From Alphaproteobacteria bacterium (GTDB lineage Bacteria; Pseudomonadota; Alphaproteobacteria; Micropepsales; Micropepsaceae): a DNA stretch of 7,212 nucleotides. Location: NCBI GenBank assembly GCA_026400305.1, contig JAPLPI010000274.1:1-7212 (forward strand), in the 5' to 3' direction. Position 1 is the stretch's first letter. Every line of letters begins with the position of its first letter. Of this stretch, positions 1 to 6,631 are shown one piece after another. The position numbers and the translations under genes were made by a program. Under the pieces are notes generated by a model, which saw nothing but the letters and a program-made list of their open reading frames with translations, did not search any database and was not told the DNA's origin.

Positions 1-302
1 GTTTCTTCAAGCTTGGTCAATAGCTTGGCCATGCCCATTTGATAGGGCTCGGCGCCGATCAGGCCGACCTGCGAATGCTGGGCGGCTTGCCAGACCAAGT
101 GCTCGCCCGCGCCAAAACCAACCTCCAGCCACACCTCTTGAACGCTGTTCGGAAACTGGCTGAGGGGGTCTAGACCCGGGGTATAGGCCAGCTCGCCTAA
201 CAGTGTTTGGCGCAAGCCCGCTTGCCGGGCTGACAGCTTGGGGCCCTTGCGCCGGCCATACAGCTTGCGCCGATGGCGATCAGGATGATCCGCGGTATCC
301 AT
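1..302 (-). CDS. trmB: tRNA (guanine-N7-)-methyltransferase, partial (3' end outside window)
   Basis: TrmB methylates guanine 46 in the variable loop of tRNAs, using S-adenosylmethionine, in the cytoplasm. About the first 100 residues are present; the rest runs off the left edge. Two features identify the family: the basic N-terminal block KLYGRRKGPKLSARQ (about residues 13-27), and the SAM-binding loop WLEVGFGAGEHL (about 58-69) followed by IGAEPYQMGMAKLL, where E85 is the expected ribose-binding acidic residue. The ATG at 302-300 is chosen because AAAGGG lies a few bases upstream and the typical TrmB N-terminus follows at once. It is downstream of metK on the same strand, separated by a hairpin. 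metK-trmB adjacency is common in Alphaproteobacteria, and MetK makes the methyl donor this enzyme uses. No lesion is seen in the visible part. Confidence 0.9.
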   Translation of the reverse strand, partial: MDTADHPDRHRRKLYGRRKGPKLSARQAGLRQTLLGELAYTPGLDPLSQFPNSVQEVWLEVGFGAGEHLVWQAAQHSQVGLIGAEPYQMGMAKLLTKLEE

Positions 303-319
303 TAGGCCCTTTAAAGCAC

Positions 320-352
320 AACCGCCGCCCTGCGCGGTGCAGGACGGCGGTT
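320..352 (-). terminator. GC-rich hairpin between metK and trmB (possible terminator or attenuator)
   Basis: Two 13-base arms, AACCGCCGCCCTG at 320-332 and CAGGACGGCGGTT at 340-352, pair with a single mismatch position around a 7-base loop. The hairpin is 19 bases past the metK stop and ends about ten bases before the trmB ribosome site. On the minus strand it is followed only by GTGCTTT, so there is no convincing U-tract. It could be a weak metK terminator, an mRNA-stabilising 3' structure, or a device setting metK versus trmB expression. The structure is seen; its role is inference. Confidence 0.4.
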
Positions 353-371
353 GGGTATACAAACAGACCAT

Positions 372-1565
<1,194 letters not shown>

Positions 1566-1597
1566 GCTGCATGTCCTTAACGTTTAAAGCGGGCTTC

Positions 1598-1625
1598 TCT
1601 TTACAGGGTTTGGCCGGGGGGTCAA
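1598..1625 (-). promoter_or_regulatory. candidate metK promoter
   Basis: On the minus strand a TTGACC -35 box (1625-1620) and a TAAAGA -10 box (1603-1598) are 16 bases apart. Transcription would start near 1590, about 25 bases before the metK ATG. The -35 match is good and the -10 match is weak. The large palindrome ends only three bases upstream of this -35, so a bound regulator would touch RNA polymerase. Confidence 0.4.
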
Positions 1626-1628
1626 CCG

Positions 1629-1665
1629 CATATGTCAATTATGACATATGCTTTGGCGTCATATG
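1629..1665. promoter_or_regulatory. operator-like palindrome plus extra half-site in the metK/hisB divergent region
   Basis: CATATGTCA (1629-1637) and TGACATATG (1642-1650) are perfect 9-bp inverted arms around a 4-base spacer. A third related half-site, GTCATATG, follows at 1658-1665. The AT-rich symmetry stands out in this GC-rich DNA and has the form of a site for a dimeric winged-helix repressor. It sits between the candidate promoters of metK and hisB. Methionine-cycle regulators of the ArsR family (SahR/SamR type) control metK in Proteobacteria and are one candidate, but I cannot confirm a motif match. The palindrome is seen; the regulator is a guess. Confidence 0.6.
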
Positions 1666-1668
1666 GGA

Positions 1669-1697
1669 TTCACGCCCCCGGAACCCTCTGCTATAGA
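1669..1697 (+). promoter_or_regulatory. candidate hisB promoter
   Basis: TTCACG (1669-1674) and TATAGA (1692-1697) are 17 bases apart, each matching four of six sigma-70 consensus positions. A start near 1704 would leave a leader of about 16 bases carrying the hisB ribosome site AAGGA (1709-1713). A GATTC (1667-1671), the recognition sequence of the CcrM-type methyltransferase common in Alphaproteobacteria, overlaps the -35. The third palindrome half-site ends three bases upstream. Confidence 0.35.
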
Positions 1698-1719
1698 CCC
1701 CACATACCAAGGATTTTCC

Positions 1720-2307
1720 ATGCGCACCGCCACCGTCGAACGCAAGACCCGCGAGACCGAGATCGCCGCCTCCCTGGACCTGGACGGGACCGGAGACAGT
1801 GACATCGATACCGGCATCGGGTTCCTAGACCATATGCTGGAGAGCTTCAGCCGCCACTCCATGATCGACCTGAAGGTGCGCGCCACCGGCGACCTGCATG
1901 TCGATTACCACCACACCACCGAGGACACCGCCATCGTCATCGGCCAGGCGGTGAAACAGGCGCTGGGCGATTTTTCCGGCATCACCCGTTTCGGCTCGGC
2001 TCTGATCCCGATGGACGAGGCGCTGACCCGCGTGGCGCTGGACCTTTCCAACCGGCCTTACCTGATCTGGAAAGTGACCATCCCCAAGCCCAAGCTGGGG
2101 GAGATGGACACCGAGCTGTTCAAGGAATGGTTCCAGGCCTTCGCCCAGAATTCCGGGGCGTGCCTGCACATCGAAAATTTGTACGCCGACAACAGCCATC
2201 ACATAGTCGAAACCTGCTTCAAGGGTCTGGCGCGAGCGCTGCGGCAGGCGATCACGGTGGATGACAGGCTGGACGGCGCTTCGCCTTCCAGTAAAGGCAG
2301 TCTGTAA
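1720..2307 (+). CDS. hisB: imidazoleglycerol-phosphate dehydratase
   Basis: HisB dehydrates imidazole glycerol phosphate to imidazole acetol phosphate in histidine synthesis, with manganese, in the cytoplasm. The product is 195 residues, the size of the monofunctional enzyme; the HisB phosphatase domain of enterobacteria is absent. Metal-binding motifs are intact: [11 protein letters not shown] (30-40), DYHHTTED (62-69) and DNSHHIVE (157-164). The C-terminus ending SSKGSL is the usual family end. The ATG at 1720 is preferred over an in-frame ATG at 1648: AAGGA lies 6 bases before it, [10 protein letters not shown] is the typical family start, and the 24 extra residues would cover the promoter. 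hisH, hisA and hisF, which commonly follow hisB in Alphaproteobacteria, are not next here; decayed repair genes are. Confidence 0.96.
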   Translation: MRTATVERKTRETEIAASLDLDGTGDSDIDTGIGFLDHMLESFSRHSMIDLKVRATGDLHVDYHHTTEDTAIVIGQAVKQALGDFSGITRFGSALIPMDEALTRVALDLSNRPYLIWKVTIPKPKLGEMDTELFKEWFQAFAQNSGACLHIENLYADNSHHIVETCFKGLARALRQAITVDDRLDGASPSSKGSL

Positions 2308-2320
2308 CTAAACTCGCCGC

Positions 2321-2775
2321 ATGATCTCTTCTTCCACCGCCGCCGAGGTCGGGCGCGGGATGAGCCGTCTTGCTGGAAAAGGGCTACTCGCCCATCCAGG
2401 AATTCACCTTTCCCAACGGCCAGCGGCTGGATGGCGCCACCATCGGCCCGGGCGGCGAGATCCTGGAGGTGAAGATCAAGGTGGCGCTGGCGAAGCTGTG
2501 CGGCAACGGCAACTGGCCGGACTATCTGGATTACTGCGACCTGTTCTATTTCGCCATGCCGCCGAACTTCCCGCACGAACATGTCCCGCATGAAACCGGG
2601 CTGATCGTGCCGACCGCTATGGCGGTTGGAAGCCGAAGCGCAAAGCCTGCACACCAGCCGGCGCAAGGCCGTCACCATCAGCTTTGAGCGCCGCGCGGCG
2701 GAACGACTGTCGCGCAATCTGGATGCCATCGCATTGTCGCAAACACCCAGTCTGGTCATTCCCGGTTTTGAGTAA
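2321..2775 (+). pseudogene. mmcB: MmcB-family DNA-repair protein, frameshifted relic
   Basis: MmcB proteins are small, have a putative PD-(D/E)XK nuclease-like fold, and are linked to mitomycin C resistance in Caulobacter. The match is read across changing frames. AAEVGRGMSRL is in the frame of the ATG at 2321. LLEKGYSPIQEFTFPNG and onward through WPDYLDYCDLFYFAMPPNFP to TGLIV is in a second frame from about 2370. DRYGG is in a third at 2612-2626. EAEAQSLHTSRRKAVTISF and RRAAERLSR are in the last, from 2629 to the TAA at 2773. At least three indels are therefore needed, near 2366, 2610 and 2626. Key positions have also drifted: the expected E-x-K reads KIK within EVKIKVA, and the usual D-F-x-x-D-x-K-W block reads KLCGNGNW. 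It lies 13 bases after hisB and was probably cotranscribed with it. Family recognition is firm; loss of function is inferred from several independent lesions. Confidence 0.8.
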
Positions 2776-3148
2776 AGCCGAAGCCCGCAAGATCATGCTG
2801 CCGCTCCCCGGCACCGACGAGCGTCTGTGGTTCAACGACCTGTCGGTCTCTATTCACGACCGATTCCTGGCTAAGATCCACAAAAAGGAAGACGCCGTTA
2901 CGCTTCAGGTCGGGCCGATTGAAATGCGCGACATGATGCTGGAGGCCAAGCCCAGGTTTTTCTAAATCACCAATCACTATCGCAGATTCCCCTTTGCGCT
3001 GATCCGCCTGTCGGCGCTGACCAGGACGGTGCTGAAGGACATGCTGGTGGGCCGCGCCGCGCAGCTGGCCGCCATGCCACCCATCAAGCGCCGACCCAAG
3101 AAGACCGCGAAAAAAAGACGGTTAAACGCTGAGCGCGGCCTGTGGTGA
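2768..3148 (+). pseudogene. MmcQ/YjbR-family (DUF419) protein interrupted by an in-frame stop
   Basis: MmcQ/YjbR proteins have a CyaY-like fold and a poorly known role, possibly in DNA binding or stress. From a TTG at 2768 the frame reads SKAEARKIMLPLPGTDERL, then DRFLAKIHKKEDAVTLQVG, then RDMMLEAKPRFF, and meets TAA at 2963-2965. The same frame then goes straight on with ITNHYRRFPFALIRLSALT, the family's conserved HYRxxPxxLxRL segment, and a basic tail to TGA at 3146. The stop falls where relatives often have an aromatic residue, so a tyrosine codon changed to TAA is the simplest history. The product would be about 126 residues, the normal size. The start overlaps the mmcB stop by 8 bases (TTGAGTAA), as in a coupled pair. 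A sequencing error or a split functional gene cannot be excluded from one sequence. Confidence 0.72.
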
Positions 3149-3169
3149 AGGCTTTGCAATGTCCCGCTC

Positions 3170-4096
3170 ATGGGACAGGGAAAACATCTTTTCGCATGCA
3201 ATTTTGTGTCAGAATGGTGCGCCTTGGGCGCGCTTGCGGCGATCGATGCCGCCTGGGCGGCCCATATCCATCTCGATTTCATCGCCGATCCGCGAGACTT
3301 CCTGATCCTGGGATTGAGGTTAAGCATCACCTTCGCACTGCGCGCCTTCGCCGTGCGACACTGCGGGTTGATGGCAGAATATTTCGCGCTGACGCTGGCG
3401 GCCTCCACCACCATCTGCGCCCTGTCCTATCTGTGCCTGGCGTCTACAGGCCCGTTGGTGGATGCGCGGCTGATGGCGATGGACCGGACGCTGGGCTTTG
3501 ACTGGCTGGCCGGATACCAGTTCGTCCATGCCCATCCGGCGCTGGCGGCGCTATTGGGCCTTGCCTATGGCAGCCTTGTCTATCAGGGCCTGTATCTTGG
3601 ACTGCTGCTGGGACTGCTGGATGCCAAACAGCGATTGCGCGAAATGTTCTGGCTCTTCCTGCTGGCAGGTCTTCTGGCCTGCGCGGGCGCGATGCTGTTT
3701 CCCGCACTGGGACCATCCAAGTTCTACAACATCCAGATCGACAATGGTTTCGTGCTGGTGATGCAGCATCTGCTATCGGGACGCGATTTGCATTTTTCTC
3801 TATCGGGCATGACGGGGGTGGTGAGCTTTCCCTCCTTCCACACCGCCATGGCATTGGCCTATTGCTGGGCCTTCCGCAAAACCGGGATCATCAGCGCCGC
3901 GATCATGAGTTTGAAGATGATCATGCTGTGCGCTGTGCCCTTCTTTGGCGGGCATTACCTAGTCGATATAGTGGCGGGGGCCGCCACGATGCTGATGGCG
4001 CTGGCACTGCTGAAAACCGCGCCGCTGTTCGGAAGAAAGACTATCGCGGCGAGCGCTTCGCCAGAATCCGCTGCAGCGTCCGGCGGTGCATATTAA
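3170..4096 (+). CDS. PAP2-superfamily membrane phosphatase/phosphotransferase, Aur1-like type
   Basis: This is an integral membrane protein of 308 residues with about six hydrophobic segments (roughly 16-33, 43-62, 68-92, 122-150, 158-180, 240-285). Two of the three PAP2 catalytic motifs are clear: SFPSFHT (219-225, H224) and GGHYLVDIVAG (260-270, nucleophile H262 supported by D266). The classic first motif K-x6-RP is not seen, as in the Aur1/inositolphosphotransferase-like branch. Such proteins cleave or transfer phosphate head groups on lipids in the membrane; the substrate cannot be read here. The start is uncertain: the ATG at 3170 has no clear ribosome site and the frame is closed by TGA at 3146, while GTG at 3206 is possible. 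The last 19 codons are antisense to the end of regA, with which it converges. Its tail (AASASPESAAASGG) is low-complexity and follows the last membrane span. Confidence 0.82.
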   Translation: MGQGKHLFACNFVSEWCALGALAAIDAAWAAHIHLDFIADPRDFLILGLRLSITFALRAFAVRHCGLMAEYFALTLAASTTICALSYLCLASTGPLVDARLMAMDRTLGFDWLAGYQFVHAHPALAALLGLAYGSLVYQGLYLGLLLGLLDAKQRLREMFWLFLLAGLLACAGAMLFPALGPSKFYNIQIDNGFVLVMQHLLSGRDLHFSLSGMTGVVSFPSFHTAMALAYCWAFRKTGIISAAIMSLKMIMLCAVPFFGGHYLVDIVAGAATMLMALALLKTAPLFGRKTIAASASPESAAASGGAY

Positions 4097-4571
4097 GCCG
4101 GCGGGCCGTTTCCGACACGTTTTGGCCGCACAGTTCATAGACGCGCTGGATATGTTCCCAGCGCACCCGGTCGGCCGACATGGGATTTTCCGGCGGCTTA
4201 GGCTTGGAGCCCGGCGTCGCCATCAGCGCAGCCAGAATGTCATCGGCATCGGCGGGCTTGGGGAGGTAATCGATTGCGCCATATTTCACGGCCGCAACGG
4301 CGGTAGCAATATTGCCGAAGCCGGTCACCACCACCACCCGGCTTTCCGGGCGGATGGTGTGCAACGTCTCCACCACGTCCAAGCCATTGCCGTCATCAAG
4401 CTTCAGGTCGACCACGGCGTAGGCGGGCGGGGCCGCCTTGGCGCGGGCTTTGCCTTCTGTCACCGACTCCGCCTGGGTGACTGTAAAGCCGCGGGCTTCC
4501 ATGGCCCGGGCCAAGCGCTCGCGCAGGGGACGGTCGTCCTCGACCAGCAGGAGAGCCTTCTCGTCAATCAT
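4041..4571 (-). CDS. regA: redox response regulator RegA/PrrA/ActR
   Basis: RegA is the DNA-binding partner of RegB and controls respiration, and in relatives photosynthesis, nitrogen and carbon fixation, in response to redox state. The 176-residue product has a receiver domain (about 6-118) with the acidic pair D12/D13, phosphoacceptor D55 in VVDLKLDDGNGLD, switch T83 and K105 in YLPKPAD. A linker, PPENPMSADRVRWEHIQRVYE, shown here only as a family hallmark spanning 126-146, leads to a Fis-type helix-turn-helix with NVSETARRLNMHRRTLQR. The linker and helix-turn-helix are almost invariant in this family, so identity is secure. The only possible start is the ATG at 4571; TAA closes the frame five codons earlier and there is no Shine-Dalgarno, which suggests a leaderless message or coupling to regB, whose stop is 43 bases upstream. 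Its last 56 bases overlap the PAP2 gene tail-to-tail. Confidence 0.95.
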   Translation of the reverse strand: MIDEKALLLVEDDRPLRERLARAMEARGFTVTQAESVTEGKARAKAAPPAYAVVDLKLDDGNGLDVVETLHTIRPESRVVVVTGFGNIATAVAAVKYGAIDYLPKPADADDILAALMATPGSKPKPPENPMSADRVRWEHIQRVYELCGQNVSETARRLNMHRRTLQRILAKRSPR

Positions 4572-4580
4572 TACGGGGGC

Positions 4581-4610
4581 GCTTTAGTTCACTTTTGACA
4601 AGCGGTCAAA
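4581..4610 (-). promoter_or_regulatory. candidate regA promoter with overlapping inverted repeat
   Basis: The 43-base regB-regA gap contains TTTGAC (4594-4599) and GTCAAA (4605-4610), perfect 6-bp arms around AAGCG. On the minus strand the distal arm supplies TTGACC as a -35 (4609-4604), with TAAAGC as a -10 (4586-4581) exactly 17 bases on. Transcription would start within about three bases of the regA ATG, giving a leaderless message, which fits the missing ribosome site. The repeat covers the -35, so it could be an operator. The -10 match is weak. Confidence 0.35.
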
Positions 4611-4614
4611 CACT

Positions 4615-6033
4615 TCAGGCCGGCTCGGCCTGGTTCGGCGGGTGGGGCCCGTCAATGACCCCGCGCGCCCAGCGCATGGAAACCTGCGCCCCGCCTCCTT
4701 GCGGGTTCTCGGCCTTAACCACCCCGCCGGTCTGTTCCAGCAGAACCTTGGCGATAAAAAAGCCAAGCCCCATGCCTTCATGCTCATCCAAAGAGCCCAG
4801 GGGGCCCATCTCATTCTCGCCCAGTGCGTTACGGCCCGGCCGCGAGGTGATGTAGGGCTCGCCTAAGGTGACGAAGATTTCGGGCGCAAATCCCGGCCCA
4901 TCATCGGCCACGGAAATGTTCAGGAACTGATCGTCCCAGCTGGCTTCCACCGCTACCAGAAAATGGGCGAAGTCGGCGGCATTCTCGATGAGGTTGCTGA
5001 GGCCGTGAAGCAGCTCGGGCGCCCGCCACACCTGGGGCACCGCGCTGTCGGCCGATGGCGGGGTGATGGTGACGCGGATCTCGATGTCCTCGCCGCGATG
5101 GGCGGAGACCACATCGTCCAGAAAGGGGCCCAGTGGCAGACGGGCGGTGGCGCCCAGCATGGCTTCTTCGGGATTGGCCAGGCGCGCGATGATGGTGCGG
5201 CAGCGCTCGGCCTGCTCGCGAAGCAGCTTGACGTCTTCGACATCGGTTGAGCCGGGCGGCAAGGAGCGCTCCAGCTCCCGCGCCACCACCGCGATGGTGC
5301 CCAGCGGCGTGCCCAGTTCATGCGCTGCCGCCGTGGCCAGTGCGCCCAGCGCCGCAAGACGATGTTCGCGCGACAGAGCAAGCTGTGTGGCGGCCAGGCC
5401 CGCCGACATACGCGATGACTCCGACGCAATGCGCCAAGCATAGACTGACGTAAAGCCGATGCCGATCACCAGCGCCGTCCAGATGCCGGACTGGTAAAGC
5501 TGGGGCAAGAGCAGCGCCTCGCCTTCGGGCCAGGGCAGCGGCTTGTGCACCACCGCGATCAGCGACACTGAGGCAAAGGCGATGAAGGCCAGGATCAGGA
5601 CATTGCCCAGGTTGAGGGTGGCGGCGGCGATTACCACCGGCGCCACGAACATAAGGGCGAAGGGATTGGCGATGCCGCCGGTCAGATACAGCAGCGCCGC
5701 TAGCTGCAGCACGTCGAACGCCAGATAGAAGGTGGCTTCACGATTGGCTAGGCGGTGCGACGGGGCATAGCGCAAGGCCAGCGCGATATTCAGCGCGGCG
5801 CTGACCGCGATGGCGATGGTGCAATACAGAATGGGCAGGCTGTAGCCCAGCGCGAAATAGACCAAGAACAGGGCCACTGACTGGCCGGCAATGGCAAGCC
5901 AGCGCAGGTTCGACAGGGTGCGCAGCCGCACCCGCCCGCCGGCACCCACGCTCTGGACGAAACCCCGTGCCAAGTCCTTGCGCGCCAAAAGTGACTTCCC
6001 TGTTTTGCGGATCGGGATTAGAGCATTGCCCAT
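4615..6033 (-). CDS. regB: redox-sensing membrane histidine kinase RegB/PrrB/ActS
   Basis: RegB senses the ubiquinone pool and redox state in the inner membrane and phosphorylates RegA. From the ATG at 6033 it has 472 residues. Six hydrophobic spans cover about 43-201. The quinone-linked family motif GGIANPF is at 119-125. The H-box AAAHELGTPLG has phosphoacceptor H238, and the redox-active cysteine of the family is kept as C278 in EQAERCRTI. The N-box (HGLSNLIENAADF), G1 (ADDGPGF) and G2 (GMGLGFF) complete the ATPase domain. The start is unsettled: the ATG at 6033 lacks a ribosome site and overlaps the senC ATG. A TTG at 5988 has GGGAAG six bases upstream, lies just past a promoter-like pair, and gives 457 residues with the short N-terminus usual before VRLRTL. 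regA follows on the same strand and senC is divergent. Confidence 0.95.
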   Translation of the reverse strand: MGNALIPIRKTGKSLLARKDLARGFVQSVGAGGRVRLRTLSNLRWLAIAGQSVALFLVYFALGYSLPILYCTIAIAVSAALNIALALRYAPSHRLANREATFYLAFDVLQLAALLYLTGGIANPFALMFVAPVVIAAATLNLGNVLILAFIAFASVSLIAVVHKPLPWPEGEALLLPQLYQSGIWTALVIGIGFTSVYAWRIASESSRMSAGLAATQLALSREHRLAALGALATAAAHELGTPLGTIAVVARELERSLPPGSTDVEDVKLLREQAERCRTIIARLANPEEAMLGATARLPLGPFLDDVVSAHRGEDIEIRVTITPPSADSAVPQVWRAPELLHGLSNLIENAADFAHFLVAVEASWDDQFLNISVADDGPGFAPEIFVTLGEPYITSRPGRNALGENEMGPLGSLDEHEGMGLGFFIAKVLLEQTGGVVKAENPQGGGAQVSMRWARGVIDGPHPPNQAEPA

Positions 6034-6045
6034 GTTGCGCAACAA
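6017..6045 (-). promoter_or_regulatory. candidate regB promoter
   Basis: On the minus strand TTGTTG (6045-6040) and TCTAAT (6022-6017) are 17 bases apart; the -10 matches five of six consensus positions and the -35 three. The start would be near 6010, upstream of GGGAAG and the TTG at 5988 but downstream of the ATG at 6033. If real, the promoter fixes the shorter regB start and lies partly within the senC coding sequence. Confidence 0.33.
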
Positions 6046-6631
6046 GCAAGCCCTGCTTCCCTATCTGCTGCTGGTCGCGGCGCTGGCCGGCGGCCTTTTG
6101 TGGCATGAAAGCGAGAATATGCCGGGGCTGGGCAAGAGTGTGGTGACCGGCCAGGCCGATGTCGGCGGGCCGTTCAAGCTGATCGATCAAACTGGCAAAC
6201 CTGTAACCGACGCCGATTACCGCGGCCGCTACATGCTGATCTATTTCGGCTACAGCTTCTGTCCCGATGTCTGCCCCACCACCCTGGCGGTGATGACCCA
6301 GGCGTTGGACAGGCTGGGCGGCGATGCGCGGCGCGTGACGCCGATCTTCATTACCATCGATCCAGAACGCGACACGCCCCAGGTGCTGACCGACTACATG
6401 AGAGCCTTCGGGCCCAGCTTTGTCGGCCTGACCGGCAGCGTCGATGCCATCAAGGATGTCGAGAAGAAGTACCGCGTCTATGCCGAGAAGAAGCCCTTGG
6501 AAAATGGCGCTTACGGCATGGACCACTCATCGGTGCTATACCTGATGGGCCCGAACGGCAAACTTATCAGCTTCTATGACGAAGCGATCTCGCCCGATAA
6601 GCTGGCGAAAGAGTTGCGCCAGAAAATCTAG
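6032..6631 (+). CDS. senC: SCO1/SenC/PrrC copper chaperone
   Basis: SenC is a thioredoxin-fold protein, anchored to the inner membrane and facing the periplasm, that delivers copper to the CuA site of cytochrome c oxidase. The 199-residue product has an N-terminal anchor (about 8-24, no lipobox cysteine), then the SCO domain with the copper-binding CxxxC in SFCPDVCP (C77, C81) and the third ligand H165 in [21 protein letters not shown] (107-116) is also typical. The frame is open upstream to 5891, but that part is antisense to regB and has no family resemblance, so ATG 6032 is used; its ribosome site is poor. In Rhodobacter the same family sits in a senC-regA operon divergent from regB. Here it is still divergent from regB, but regA is on the other side. 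Its stop codon overlaps that of folD. Confidence 0.95.
   Translation: MLRNKQALLPYLLLVAALAGGLLWHESENMPGLGKSVVTGQADVGGPFKLIDQTGKPVTDADYRGRYMLIYFGYSFCPDVCPTTLAVMTQALDRLGGDARRVTPIFITIDPERDTPQVLTDYMRAFGPSFVGLTGSVDAIKDVEKKYRVYAEKKPLENGAYGMDHSSVLYLMGPNGKLISFYDEAISPDKLAKELRQKI

Noticed and set aside
1575..1589. CtrA-type TTAA-N7-TTAA box near the metK start
   Set aside because: The two TTAA elements are separated by only 3 bases.
1566..1640. SAM riboswitch upstream of metK
   Set aside because: The likely leader is only about 25 bases, with one weak AT-rich stem and no multi-helix structure.
1648..1719. N-terminal extension of HisB from the ATG at 1648
   Set aside because: It would cover the palindrome half-site and promoter, has no ribosome site, and does not resemble HisB N-termini.
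2118..2133. GTTC...GTTC pair inside hisB, resembling an alphaproteobacterial LexA box ahead of mmcB
   Set aside because: The spacing is 8 rather than 7 bases, the pair is inside codons for conserved hisB residues, and it is about 190 bases from mmcB.
2270..2306. GGCG-CTT-CGCC mini-hairpin at the end of hisB as a terminator
   Set aside because: The stem is only four base pairs, lies in codons and has no T-tract.
4086..4598. 170-codon plus-strand open frame opposite regA
   Set aside because: It mirrors the regA coding sequence, is rich in His, Gly and Arg as typical antisense frames are, and has no start signal.
4594..4610. FNR/NnrR-type box in the regB-regA gap
   Set aside because: The inner bases are TTGAC-N5-GTCAA. 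FNR sites are TTGAT-N4-ATCAA and NnrR-type sites have 8 bases between TTG and CAA; here there are 9.
5738..6526. 262-codon minus-strand open frame opposite senC and regB
   Set aside because: It is antisense to SCO motifs and out of frame with regB, and shows no family signatures; it is a shadow caused by high GC.
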